A stretch of DNA of 64,000 nucleotides from Sphingomonas_O antarctica (GCF_965137005.1 NZ_CBCRXM010000012.1:29628-93627), one strand, 5' to 3'; positions 54,522 to 63,953 are shown, numbered from the stretch's first letter. Notes: generated from the letters alone by a model not told the origin. Numbers and translations: made by a program.

Positions 54522-55175
54522 TCATCTCCCCTCCCCGCCGGTCTGCTCGATCAGGCGCAGCGACTTGCGCCGCTCGAGCCAGGCATCGGTGGCGACATCG
54601 ACCTCGACACCCGGCGAACCTGCTGCGCGGACGAAGATGCGCCACAAGGCGAGCGCCTCGTCGGCGAGGTCGGCATGCAGCTGGCGGACCTCACCGCTCG
54701 CCCAGGCGCTGGCGATCCCATCCGCGTCCATGTCTGGCGCATCGATCGCCGTCGTCCTGGCGACCGTCGCCAAGGGTGGCGCGCCCATGCCGCCGTGACA
54801 CAGCGCCATGTCGACCACGCCGCCGCTCAGCAGCCGATACAGCCGTGCCGAGAAATGATGCTCAATCGTCGGCGGCACCACAGCCGCCGTCTCGAGCAAT
54901 AACGGCACCAGTACCTGATCGACGTTCCAGCCGATCAGCGTCGCGAATGGCGGCAGCCGGTCGGCAATCGCTTCGAGCAGGCCGTCCTCGCGCTCGCCGG
55001 CGATCAGGGCGTGAGCATAGCGCTCGAAGTGCCAGCGTCCCGTCGCGCCATGCTCGGCGATGAACAGGCCGATGCCGACGAGGCATCGGTCGGGGGGATG
55101 GTTGCCGCATCGCGAAGCAGGCACGGCGACGGTGGCGGCGGTCATCGCGACCCAGGTCTTGGGCTTGTCGGTCAT
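54522..55175 (-). CDS. Exonuclease-like protein lacking the first catalytic motif
   Basis: 217 residues. Lines up with the neighbouring 275-residue DEDD exonuclease: IGWNVDQVLVPLLLE (81-95) against its IGWNSRGFDNPVL, the VDMAL region (121-125) against CDLADQF, and HADLADEALALW (168-179) against YVAEDVIATW. The first motif (D-x-E) is missing, since the N-terminal segment reads CLVGIGLFIAEHG. It could be a pseudoenzyme or regulatory partner. This is a visual comparison and needs a profile search. Confidence 0.55.
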   Translation of the reverse strand: MTDKPKTWVAMTAATVAVPASRCGNHPPDRCLVGIGLFIAEHGATGRWHFERYAHALIAGEREDGLLEAIADRLPPFATLIGWNVDQVLVPLLLETAAVVPPTIEHHFSARLYRLLSGGVVDMALCHGGMGAPPLATVARTTAIDAPDMDADGIASAWASGEVRQLHADLADEALALWRIFVRAAGSPGVEVDVATDAWLERRKSLRLIEQTGGEGR

Positions 55176-55268
55176 GTGTGATCTTTCGAAGGCGCACGTC
55201 GCTCGCGCCGCCAGCGAGGGCGGCGGATTGCGTGCGGTGATGGGGGTCTAGTTGATCTAGGGAGCGGC

Positions 55269-56096
55269 TCAGCCGCTGGCGGAGAACGCCCGCTCGTCGC
55301 GCTCACGGGTCAGGCGTCGCTCAGCGGCGGCAAGCCCCTTCCCCGCCCGGATAGCCGGCGCGTGTTCTCGTGCCCAACGAGCGGGCGCGCAGTCGGCGAA
55401 CGCGCGATACGGTTCGAGCCCGGGTGTGGTTTCGAGCCAGGTCGCAAAGTCTGACAGTGGCAGCGCGAGTTCAGCCGGATCGGCATTCTTCCACGCCGCC
55501 CAGTGCAGCCACACGATCCAGGTCGCGATCACGTCCTCGGCGACGTAACGCTTGATCGCCTGGACATCGCCATCACGCCAAAGCGCGCCGACGTCAGAAC
55601 CGTGCACCGAGGTCTTCACCGGAATCTCGATAACCTCGCAGATCGCGGCGAGCGACTGCGTCCGCGACGAGCCATAACCCGCAAACTGATCCGCCAGATC
55701 GCAATGTGTCGTGTCATATCGCCCACACTGCGTTTGCCGGGCCAACCCTTCGAGATCGAAGATGCGATGGCGCATCGCCTGCAGGCGGAGCACCGGGTTG
55801 TCGAACCCGCGGCTGTTCCAGCCGATGCCGACCACCCCCGGCTCGAGACAGGCATCGACCTTGCGGTAGAACTCCCCCTCGCTGCCCTCCCGGCAAACGA
55901 GGATGTCCAACTTGAAGGTGTGGCTGCGATCCTTGTCGCGCGTGGCGCGCAGGAACGCCGCCGCCACCGGCTTGTGCTGCGGGATCGGTGGAAAGCTGCC
56001 ATCCGCGGGCTCAGTGTCGACGATCGTCTCGATATCGTAGGCGACCACGCTGTCGGTCGGGTGATCATCGCGCGGTCGCTGTTGCCAGATGCCCAT
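55269..56096 (-). CDS. Predicted 3'-5' exonuclease, DEDD/PolB-like
   Basis: 275 residues. The four acidic motifs of the PF10108-type exonuclease are visible: D21/E23 in AYDIETI, D99 in IGWNSRGFDN, D133 in THCDLADQF and D188 in RYVAEDVIATW. It would remove nucleotides from 3' ends of DNA or RNA with two metals. Stands alone from replication genes, in accessory DNA next to a shorter relative. Confidence 0.82.
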   Translation of the reverse strand: MGIWQQRPRDDHPTDSVVAYDIETIVDTEPADGSFPPIPQHKPVAAAFLRATRDKDRSHTFKLDILVCREGSEGEFYRKVDACLEPGVVGIGWNSRGFDNPVLRLQAMRHRIFDLEGLARQTQCGRYDTTHCDLADQFAGYGSSRTQSLAAICEVIEIPVKTSVHGSDVGALWRDGDVQAIKRYVAEDVIATWIVWLHWAAWKNADPAELALPLSDFATWLETTPGLEPYRAFADCAPARWAREHAPAIRAGKGLAAAERRLTRERDERAFSASG

Positions 56097-56346
56097 GTAA
56101 ATCTGTCCTCAGGCTGATGTCTCACCGCCATGTGGCGGCAAGGATCGGTCCCGAAGGCGAAGGCCTGAGTGGGCCTTTTCCTGTCTTCAGAACCGATCGA
56201 ACCAGCGCTCGCTGGAAGGGCGCCCTAGCGAAGCGATGGGCAAGACAGAGGACCCGCATCGCGGTCCGATCCGAGCCGCCGCAGCGGCGATTTCGCGCAG
56301 CTGCTCTCGGCAGCAAGCGGGCGGCCGGAAGGCCGGGCCTGGAGGT

Positions 56347-56372
56347 CTGCGTGAATCCGCTGATTCACGCAG
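56347..56372. promoter_or_regulatory. Perfect 11-bp inverted repeat
   Basis: CTGCGTGAATC (56347-56357), loop CGCT, GATTCACGCAG (56362-56372). No T-run follows. Candidate operator or replication/transfer signal in accessory DNA, about 37 bases from a second palindrome. Confidence 0.55.
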
Positions 56373-56408
56373 AACGACCGAAATTATGCTTCGCGGAATT
56401 TCCGCAAG

Positions 56409-56436
56409 TTAATAGGGATGGTATGCACCCTATTAA
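56409..56436. promoter_or_regulatory. Perfect 9-bp inverted repeat, operator-like
   Basis: TTAATAGGG (56409-56417), 10-base spacer, CCCTATTAA (56428-56436). Spacing between arm centres is about two helical turns, which suits a dimeric DNA-binding protein. It lies 194 bases upstream of the unknown 504-residue gene. Confidence 0.55.
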
Positions 56437-56630
56437 CGGTATTGCGCCTGAACTTTTCGACGGGCGATCCGCCCTGTCGGTTGCCACCCGCGTCCGAAAC
56501 TACGGATTTGCGGGCGGCGGGCTCAAGCCCCTTTTCCACGGCTCGGTCAAAAAAGTTGTGATCGCGCTCCTTCGTGGGATGCGCCCAGCCTACAATGGAA
56601 GGTTCGTGCCCAATTCCGAGGAACCTGACC

Positions 56631-58145
56631 ATGTCGATGCTCACCGCCATACTCGAAGCCGCCGCGCAATTGACCGGTATTACCGATCAAGAACTCGCCA
56701 CCTGGCGGGAGCAGGCACTGGAAGATACTGGCGACGATTACCTCCGTCTGATCCGCGAACGCCAGCTGGCCAGCTGGACCGGATCGAGCACACCGATCAG
56801 CCAACAGATCAGCAACAGCGAGCAGCATCTCGACAAGCTGCTCGAAGGCGCGATGCCCGATCTGAGGAGGCTGCTGCCGCGCTTGTTCGCGATCGAAATC
56901 AAGCAACGACGCGTCGATCGCCTGAAGGAAGAATATGCCAGTCAGCGTGCGGGATCACTGACAAAATCGGACGGCGGGCTACACGTCGATTACGTCACCC
57001 TGATCAAAATGCTTCATGCGCTCGGCGCCGGGCCGTCAAAGGTTCGACAATGGGCGTACGAAGATCTGGTCATCATCGCCGATCTGGCTCGGTGGAAGGC
57101 AGCCGATCCGCGCTACGAGGACGGCGACAATCCGTGGGTCGCAATCCGGGCAGTCTATGCCGACCGAACCCTCGAAAAGGTTCCGATAGGCAAAAAGCCG
57201 TATTACAAGTCGACGCCGGGAACGCCGCCGCGTGAGCGGCCCGAAGAGGGGGCCATGAAATACTGGCGGTTCGGCAAAAGTGCGGCGCCGTCCGCGCCGG
57301 TTGTGATCGGCTCCGAGCCGACCATTGAACCCTGCGGCGACAGCGACCCTCAAATCGAAACGGAGGAGAACAGCGCTCCGACCACGCCGGCGGCGGCGGT
57401 CGCGTCTTCCACCGTCGTTGGTCCCGATGCGGCGCCGCCGCTTACTGAAACCCCAGATCGTCCTGATCTCGTCGCGAACCGACAAATCGCAGCTGCGCTA
57501 CTAGCTGAAGGCCGCGAGCGGTTCGCCCGGACCGGGCAGTTATGGTATCGTCCCGCACCCGTCGAGAGCAAGGCGGGCGATGATGCTGAACCGGGAGTAT
57601 CAACCGACCCAATCCTGCGGTCGGCTAAACGGGCCAGTGAGACTTTGCCCTCGACCCCGTTGCCGGTACCGGCGTCACCGCCGACGCCGTCGATCACGGA
57701 TGGATGGCTGGCTACTGCACCACCTGCAGGGACACAATCCATAGCTGAACCAGCTGAGGTGGTGATCGATACCGACCACGACTTCGGCCTGCCCGACGAT
57801 GTAACCCCCGAGGCCGCTCAGGCTTATTACGCCTTTTCAAAGCAGCTTGTGCTTGCCTGGGATGAATGGCGCGAGAAAATCTGGCCGTTCGCCAAGGCTG
57901 ATCTCGCTGACCCAGCCTCCGTTGCCGCCATGGTCGCGGAGTTCGAGCGCGTCGAACGAGAGGCGACCTTGGACGAACTGAGCCAGAAATATCTCGAGGT
58001 CTTTCGCCGACGGGGCCTCGCCGACGCCAACGAGTTCCTCGTGGATCACTGTGCTCGCCGTATCATCCTGGAAGTCGCGACCGGCTATGATTACGAACGG
58101 CACCGGGAGAGGCTAGGCTATCCGCGTCCGTCTCAATGGAAATGA
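56631..58145 (+). CDS. Large hypothetical protein of the accessory block
   Basis: 504 residues from ATG 56631 (MSMLTAILEAAAQLTGI), preceded by GAGGAA. N-terminal ~200 residues are helical (DLRRLLPRLFAIEIKQRRVD, a possible coiled segment) and contain a Lys-rich patch; a Pro/Ala/Thr-rich linker spans about 215-395; the last ~110 residues are helical again (AYYAFSKQLVLAWDEWREK). No known domain recognised. It is a cytoplasmic multidomain protein with an adaptor-like layout; the function is not inferable. Confidence 0.65.
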   Translation: MSMLTAILEAAAQLTGITDQELATWREQALEDTGDDYLRLIRERQLASWTGSSTPISQQISNSEQHLDKLLEGAMPDLRRLLPRLFAIEIKQRRVDRLKEEYASQRAGSLTKSDGGLHVDYVTLIKMLHALGAGPSKVRQWAYEDLVIIADLARWKAADPRYEDGDNPWVAIRAVYADRTLEKVPIGKKPYYKSTPGTPPRERPEEGAMKYWRFGKSAAPSAPVVIGSEPTIEPCGDSDPQIETEENSAPTTPAAAVASSTVVGPDAAPPLTETPDRPDLVANRQIAAALLAEGRERFARTGQLWYRPAPVESKAGDDAEPGVSTDPILRSAKRASETLPSTPLPVPASPPTPSITDGWLATAPPAGTQSIAEPAEVVIDTDHDFGLPDDVTPEAAQAYYAFSKQLVLAWDEWREKIWPFAKADLADPASVAAMVAEFERVEREATLDELSQKYLEVFRRRGLADANEFLVDHCARRIILEVATGYDYERHRERLGYPRPSQWK

Positions 58146-58288
58146 GGACGGTCCCCTAGCGCGGCGCGTTCGATCGATACCGCTGGGTAGCCATCGCATG
58201 GAATACAGAACGCACGCGCTTCATTCGATGAAACTGTGTTGACGATCCGGCAAATCGGTGGGACGTTTCCACGCAAGGGGAGGGATCT

Positions 58289-58657
58289 ATGAAGCAGCCG
58301 ATGAGTCTTTTGACACTTGCATCGATGACCGCTTTGATCGGTGCAGCGCCGGTTGTTGCTCAAACGGCTGCGGCGATACCCGTTGTTGAAGCGTCTCAAC
58401 CTAGCCAGATTATCCTGCGCGGTCGGCTCAATCGGCTTCGGGCGAACGTCTATCGAGGTGTTCATGAGGGATGGCTGACTAGGGTAGATGCTGAGCGGTT
58501 GAACGCTGAGATGAGTTCGACTGATGCCGAGTTTCGTCGGATCAAAATGAGTGACGCACGATCGACTGGAACATCCAGTGTTGCACTTTATCGGCGCATG
58601 GATTCTATAGATGGATTGATGGAACAAAAGCGGCAGACGTCGAACTCGCGACGCTAA
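58289..58657 (+). CDS. Small exported protein, unknown
   Basis: 122 residues, ribosome binding site GGGGAGG shortly upstream of ATG. Signal peptide (SMTALIGAAPVVAQ), then a short helical segment with many Arg (GRLNRLRANVYRGVHEGWLT). No known family. Probably periplasmic. Stands alone before the IS remnant. Confidence 0.62.
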   Translation: MKQPMSLLTLASMTALIGAAPVVAQTAAAIPVVEASQPSQIILRGRLNRLRANVYRGVHEGWLTRVDAERLNAEMSSTDAEFRRIKMSDARSTGTSSVALYRRMDSIDGLMEQKRQTSNSRR

Positions 58658-59520
58658 CGGCCCGACTCGACGCCAACGTTACGGACGACTGCGCGCTTTT
58701 GCCAGTAAAGGTACGGGTATAGGTCACAGCAGGGGCAAATGGCCCACCGTGAAATCCGGAACCAACTAGTTATCTGCCCCGCACGGCACTTTACGCTACG
58801 TCGACCGGTGCTGCCCGAGTACGCGGCATACCCGCCGCTCGGATACGTCCAGCACCTCTTTCACCTGGTCGATACAGCGCCGGCGCCGCGTGGGGCTTAG
58901 AAGTTTCCCGTGCCGCCTCCTGCAGAATCAGCTTGTCCAATGTCAGGTCGGAGATCGCAGTCGCAGGTTCTCCTTCTCCAGATCCTTCATCCGCCGAGCC
59001 TGATCTGTCTTCAGCCCACCATATTCCTTGCGCCAGCGCTAATTGGTCTGCTCGCTAACCGCGATCCGCCGACACGCCTCGGCGGCCGTCCCGCCTTGGC
59101 CCGTACGATTTCGACTTCACGCAGCTTCCCGATGATCTCCTCGGACTTGTGCTTCTTGGCAGGCATTCGTCGTCCCTTCCTTGATCCAGACTCTCATAGT
59201 CGATGGACCGATGGACCACTCAGAAGGGGGCAGCTCGTTTTAGCGCTCCAAATCTCGGGTGACCATGAGGTGATGCGACACAACCGGATATAATCTGCCA
59301 AACCCGAGATGCTGTCTGCGCAGCAAAGCGTGATAGACTGAAAGGGGCCAGCAGATCAGCGGACAAACATCAGGGCCAGTGGATAAACCCCACGCCCAAA
59401 GGCCGGAGACATGACCGCACCGCGACCGTCGCCAAACCTATATCACCCTTGATCGCAGGGCGCCGTCCAGACATGACACAGCCACTGGAAGCGATCGAGA
59501 CATGGCCGGTACCGGCAGCA
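58658..59520. other. Decayed mobile DNA between the accessory block and the RHS locus
   Basis: 863 bases with an IS3-family remnant at its centre (separate entry). The flanks, about 58658-58766 and 59238-59520, hold no recognised gene. Confidence 0.6.
58767..59237 (-). mobile_element. IS3-family remnant (orfA with in-frame stop and frameshift, start of orfB)
   Basis: On the minus strand, ATG at 59166 opens an IS3-type OrfA: MPAKKHKSEEIIGKLREVEI, helix-turn-helix EACRRIAVSEQT, then TAG at 59039-59041 where a tyrosine or phenylalanine is expected, RWRKEYGGLKTDQARRMKD, a frame shift near 58957 in the leucine-zipper region, and DLTLDKLILQEAA. The start of OrfB follows (KEVLDVSERRVCRVLGQ) and breaks off. 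An IS end-like sequence (GAGCTGCCCCCTTCTGAGTG) lies near 59215-59237. The element is no longer functional. Confidence 0.78.
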
Positions 59521-59952
59521 TTATCGCTTTAAGACCTCGGTCACGACGAACCCGGTCGATACGGCGCAAGCGCCAAGATCAACCATCTGACTATTGAGAT
59601 AGTCCTTCTGGAATTTTCCTTTCAAGACCACTGTCTTCTTATTGAGGCCTCTGGTCTTTCCGGTAAAGAACCCCGGATTCTCAATGGTTAAGCAATCTGA
59701 TTTGTAATCACTGACTTTAAACCCATTCCTACCAGACAGCATCCTACTCCTAAACTCGCTAAATCGAGCTTCCGACTGGTATAATATGTGGCTCTCTGGA
59801 CCTATGTTCATATAGCCGCTCACAACGACGACCTTACCATCGTACTTATCGGCATTGGAGTTAAGCTCGCTCGGCGTCAACGAATTGAGATGATCCGCAT
59901 ATGCACATCCAGAAAAGATAGCCAATAGTGGCACTATAATTGTATTTTTCAT
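59521..59952 (-). CDS. Lipoprotein coupled to the RHS toxin, candidate immunity protein
   Basis: 143 residues. Starts 2 bases after the RHS stop codon (TAA-CA-ATG), so the two are translated together. Signal peptide with lipobox LAIFSGC, giving a periplasmic lipoprotein. The mature part is mostly beta (DGKVVVVSGYMNIG, KKTVVLKGKFQKD), OB- or barrel-like. Its DNA is clearly more AT-rich than the rest of the window. The position behind an RHS tip is where immunity genes sit. That role is inferred; no family recognised. Confidence 0.72.
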   Translation of the reverse strand: MKNTIIVPLLAIFSGCAYADHLNSLTPSELNSNADKYDGKVVVVSGYMNIGPESHILYQSEARFSEFRSRMLSGRNGFKVSDYKSDCLTIENPGFFTGKTRGLNKKTVVLKGKFQKDYLNSQMVDLGACAVSTGFVVTEVLKR

Positions 59953-59954
59953 TG

Positions 59955-61979
59955 TTATGGGACCTGGAATAAAGACTGTTCGTTATTCAAGTTCTGCTGC
60001 ATCAGGCTGCTCTGACTTGCGCTCAGCGCACCACCAGGGAATCTAAACTGGAGCTGTCCACCTACGATTTCGTGCCATCCCACCTGTCCGTTCGAAACTG
60101 TCGCGTTGGGGAGGCCGGCCCTTAGCGGGTTTGTATCGCCGTAACCGCCGTTGCTCGCCGGATCATCGACCATTCCGTTCGATCGGTCAGGGCCCCCGTC
60201 GATGTGACCGTGTGCAACGGCCAGGGCACCCGCAGGAATTTTAGCGCTGACGGTGCTGCCAGTGCTCGTGCTGCCCGGTTTCGCTCCGGAAGCCGGCTGC
60301 ACGACAGGCTTGCCATCAGGCCCCTTCACCACGAAGCCGAGCTTTTCGTTACTTCCCGATTTGGCAACCTGCGACTTTCCTGCGTCGACAGCCGCCCTCA
60401 CGGCTGGGCTCGCTACGCTTGTCTGACCGTTGGAGTGTGCCGCGTTGAACGTGTCGGCCGTCATCATGCATTGGGGTATGTTCGAGCCTGTGATTGGCGT
60501 GCAGACCGTCTTCGTCCCAGTCGGATCGCCTCGATTCACCGGATCGTTTGCGACATAGGCATAGAGGTTGATCTGATCGTCATAGCCGATGGGGTCGGTC
60601 TGCAGGAACCGCCCGAGGGTGGGCGAGTACATGCGGGCCTTGTAGTAATAGATGCCGAGGTCGGTGAGCCAGGCTTGGCCGGTATACTGGTAGCGGCCCC
60701 AGTTGCCGGCCTGCGGGATGCCGTATTCATCATAGGCGTTGACGTTCGTGCGGTTGCCCCAGCAGTCGGCGGCGGCGATGATCGAGCCCTGATAATTGCC
60801 GTGGAGCACCTTGGTGCCGGCGCAGGTCATTGCCCCGCCCTCATCCTGCAGGATCGGCTCGTCGGCGCCCGGTCCCCAGGCAAAGCGGCGGCGGATGCTG
60901 CCGTTTGCGCCATCATATTCTACGACGGTGTGGTCACCGTCGTTGAGGAACTGAGTGTTGCCGTAAGTGGCGCTGGAGCTCTGCCACAGCCGTCCCAGCG
61001 GATCGTAGGTCAGGGTGGTGCCGCCCGCGCTCGTGGCGCTCACGAGGCGGTTCTCGGCATCATAGACATAGGACACCGTGCCGTCGCTGGTCAGGTTGCC
61101 ATTGGCATCATAGGCGATGCTCAAGGTGCCGGCGCTGGTATATTGGTTGAGGCCGTTGACTGCATAGTTGCGGTTGGCCGCGACATAGCCGCTAAATTGG
61201 TAGTCGTCGTTTGCCCGCGAAACCGTCGCGATCTGCGAAGCGGGATTGAAAGTGAAGTTAGTCGTGACGTTCCCGGCGCCGCCCGCAAACATCTCGGTCT
61301 GCGACGACAGACGGCCGAGCAGGTCGTAGCCATAAGGCGTTGCGCTCGACGCCCGCGCCGTCGTCGTGCGTCGGCCGAGATCGTCATAGCTCATCCCGAA
61401 ATACGGCACCGTGCCGGTAGCCGGGGTGTACCAGCTCGATCCCGTCATGCGCGCGCCATCGTCGTACGTAAAATCGAAATAGGTGCCATCGGGGTGTGTC
61501 AGGCGCGACCGGTTGCTTGCCGCATCGTAAGCATAGCTGAGCGTGCGCGATATGCCGCTCATGGTGGTGGTCGATGATGCCAGCCGGCCATAGCCGTCAT
61601 AGGCGTTGCTGATACCTTGACCGCTCGTGCTGTCGAAGCGGGCAAAGGTCTGCAGCCCGCGAACATCATAGCCATAATAGACACCGTAGCCGGCGGCACC
61701 GCTTGCGGAGGTGGGCACCGATTTGACGAGCACGCGGTTGAGGTTGTCATAGGTGTAGGTCAGCGTCACCCCATCGCGCTTGCGCAAGGACGTGCGGTTG
61801 CCTCCGGCGTCATAGCCATAGGCCTCGTAATCGGTGCCGCTGACCTGGCCGGTCGTCGTCTTCGATGGAAAATTCCACTGGCTGAGCCGGTCGAACCCGT
61901 CATAAGTCAGCGAGGCGAGGTTGCCATTGGCGTCCCTGACCGAAGCCTGCTTGCCGTTGTTCGTGTAGGTATAGGTCAC
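59955..61979 (-). pseudogene. RHS-repeat toxin, C-terminal part (core end and variable tip); 5' part displaced
   Basis: Minus-strand coding from the 54-bp repeat at 61979 to the stop at 59955, about 670 residues. YD repeats (YDGFDRLSQW, YDAAGNRTS-like units) lead to the conserved RHS core end GRFLQTDPIGYDDQINLYAY...NDPVNRGDPTG. A variable tip of ~180 residues follows with an H-x-H plus acidic segment (VAHGHIDGGPDRSNG) that recalls JAB/DUF4329-type metalloprotease tips. The open frame upstream (to 62228) is antisense to another RHS segment and does not encode RHS. Without a 5' part this copy lacks a start as assembled. Confidence 0.82.
61926..61979 (-). repeat. 54-bp RHS repeat copy, left arm of inverted pair
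   Basis: Reverse complement of 63159-63212 with one mismatch (TAT versus TAC), encoding VTYTYTNNGKQASVRDAN in each case. Marks the joint where RHS coding switches strand. Confidence 0.92.
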
Positions 61980-61982
61980 TAC

Positions 61983-63212
61983 CAGATGTCCGGTTATGCC
62001 TACAGTAGCGTGACGGTGACGGGTCCGAACAGTTACAATCAGGTCTACACGATTTATCCCGCCAGTTCGGCTGGTCTCGGCAATCCCAATCTTGTCACGG
62101 CGGTAACCGACTCGATCGGTCGCACAACATCCTATCAGTATGATGGGAATTTCCGACTGACCCGGGTCACAGCGCCCGAGGGCAATTACACCGGCATCAC
62201 CTATGACAATTACGGCAATGTCACTCAAAAGCTGAACCAGCCAAAGGCAGGATCCGGGTTGAGCGCGACAACGGAATCATCGGCGATTAACGCGAGCGAT
62301 TGCGCCACGACGCGCGTGCTGTGCTTCCGCCCGGTCAGTCACACAGACGTGCTCGGCCGCACGACAGACTACACGTATGACATTGCGGGTCGGATGACGA
62401 GCGAGCTTGCGCCGGCGGATGCGAACGGGGTTCGTCGCGCGACCTATCTGGCGTACAATGGCGGATCCCTGACCGCGCCGGGCGAGGTGCGGGTGTGTGC
62501 TTATGGCGTGACCTGCGGCACGAGCGCCGAGTTCAAAACGACCTACTCCTATTTCGGTTACACCGCGTTGCCGTTGACCGAGACCCGCTACGATGGCGTG
62601 GCGGGCACGTCGCTGATGACGACTTATACCTATGACGCCGCCGGGCGTCGGTTGAGCGAGGACGGGCCGCGTCCGGGGACGGGCGACGCCAGATATTGGC
62701 GCTACGACGTGCTTGGGCGCAAAACCTGGGAGATCGGACCGGCCAACGCCAACGGCACCCGCCCGGCGACCCGCTACACTTACCGCAATTCCGACGACAA
62801 GATGACGTTGGCCGAGACAGGCGTGCTGCCCAACGAGATGAGCTCGACGTTCAACACGCCACCAGATGTCGTGCAGACGGTCACGGCTTACGACGCGAGG
62901 CGCAATCCGATACAGGCGATAACCACGGGCGGATCGGTGCAAAAAGCCCAGAGTGCCTCCTTCGACGATCGCGGCCGGCAAACTTGCTCGACAGTGCGGA
63001 TGAACCCGGCGGTGTTTGGCAGCCTCCCCGCCGATGCCTGCGCGCTGGGCACACAGGGTACGCAGGGTGCGGACCGCATCACCAAGAACACCTACGACGC
63101 GGCCGATCAGCTGACGCTGGTGCAGAAGGCCTATGGTACGCCACTGCAGCAGAATTACGTGACCTACACCTACACGAACAACGGCAAGCAGGCTTCGGTC
63201 AGGGACGCCAAT
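61983..63212 (+). pseudogene. RHS-repeat toxin, middle part, inverted relative to its C-terminal part
   Basis: Plus-strand frame of about 410 residues of YD/RHS repeats: TDSIGRTTSYQYDGNFRLTR, TYDIAGRMTSELA, TTYTYDAAGRRLSED and DAADQLTLVQKAYG, ending in the shared VTYTYTNNGKQASVRDAN. That sequence joins perfectly to GNLASLTYDGFDRLSQ at 61925 on the other strand, so the two parts belong to one former gene. It has no start codon or signal sequence of its own. Confidence 0.85.
63159..63212 (+). repeat. 54-bp RHS repeat copy, right arm of inverted pair
   Basis: Inverted partner of 61926-61979. Beyond it RHS homology stops on the plus strand at 63213. Confidence 0.92.
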
Positions 63213-63429
63213 CGTTCGCCCTTGTCCCGACCACGACACCGCTGCATCATCGCACCCATGAGATCGGCGATCGCATCCGCACCCGAAAACCGCGTCAGGG
63301 GGTTCATCGCACCCCGCCCCCGTCGCGTCGGGCGATCCGCCCCGCAACCCACGGTCGCACCAAGGAAAAACCGCCCGCGCTATGACGGCGCATGGCGGGG
63401 TGCTCCAATGCCGCAAAAGGAGAAAGAGG

Positions 63430-63781
63430 AATCCACCCTCGATAAAACCAAACGGTGCGCCAGTGCTCAGCTTGGCCTGGATGATCTAGCGGCCGCAGGT
63501 GCGGGGTCTCGGGCTTCAATATTCTTGAAACACGCGGAAAGTTCGGGGGTGCGACGTCCGGAACATCAATTGCGAGCAGAGGTGCGAGTGCAGTATTCGG
63601 ACAAACTAGGCTGCCCTTCCAAGTTCCGACGCTTGTCGGCAATCCGTTAACGGGTAGCCTTGCAGTAAGGGGGTCTGCCAGCGTAGCTCGTATCGTCGGC
63701 AGGGGCATCCCGGTTTTGGGATGGGGCTTGCTTGCCTATGACGCGGCCAAGATCGCGCAGTGCGTGGCGAGCGATGACTGA
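63430..63781 (+). pseudogene. Second RHS tip (C-terminal fragment)
   Basis: Plus-strand coding to a TGA at 63779-63781. The frame is open from 63485; a coding match upstream (LGLDDLAAAGAG) lies one frame off, implying a single-base indel near 63500. The end reads VPTLVGNPLTGSLAVRGSAS then GIPVLGWGLLAYDAAKIAQC, a small-residue-rich glycine/alanine region like those in RHS or polymorphic toxin tips before the toxin proper. No start; probably a displaced silent tip. Confidence 0.6.
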
Positions 63782-63899
63782 CAAGTACGCTCTGTACCCT
63801 TTCCTCTTCCCCTTTCGATCGCGGCTTCAGCGCCGGCTTCGAGAGGAGCGAAAGAGCATCGATTTGGAGACCTTCGTTCAAGCTGGGCACCCCCAATAA
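63774..63899 (+). CDS. Short ORF coupled to the second RHS tip, possibly a truncated immunity gene
   Basis: 41 residues (MTDKYALYPFLFPFRSRLQRRL...). Its ATG lies inside the last codons of the tip and 5 bases before its stop, the position of immunity genes. It ends 54 bases before an IS5-like transposase start, so it may be the start of a longer protein destroyed by that insertion. No family recognised. Confidence 0.45.
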   Translation: MTDKYALYPFLFPFRSRLQRRLREERKSIDLETFVQAGHPQ

Positions 63900-63953
63900 C
63901 CCTGGCATGATCCGGCCGGAGGTGATTCACTGCGCTTGGCAGGGAGGCGGCAG

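Larger units (their letters stand above)
56097..56630. other. Intergenic stretch with two perfect palindromes
   Basis: 534 bases between a divergent gene pair. Holds the hairpins at 56347-56372 and 56409-56436. No convincing small gene. Confidence 0.65.

Noticed and set aside
60204..61577. 457-codon plus-strand frame opposite the RHS core
   Set aside because: Reverse reading of YD repeats, without independent support.
62277..63416. 379-codon minus-strand frame opposite the RHS middle part
   Set aside because: Shadow of RHS repeats; composition typical of antisense frames.
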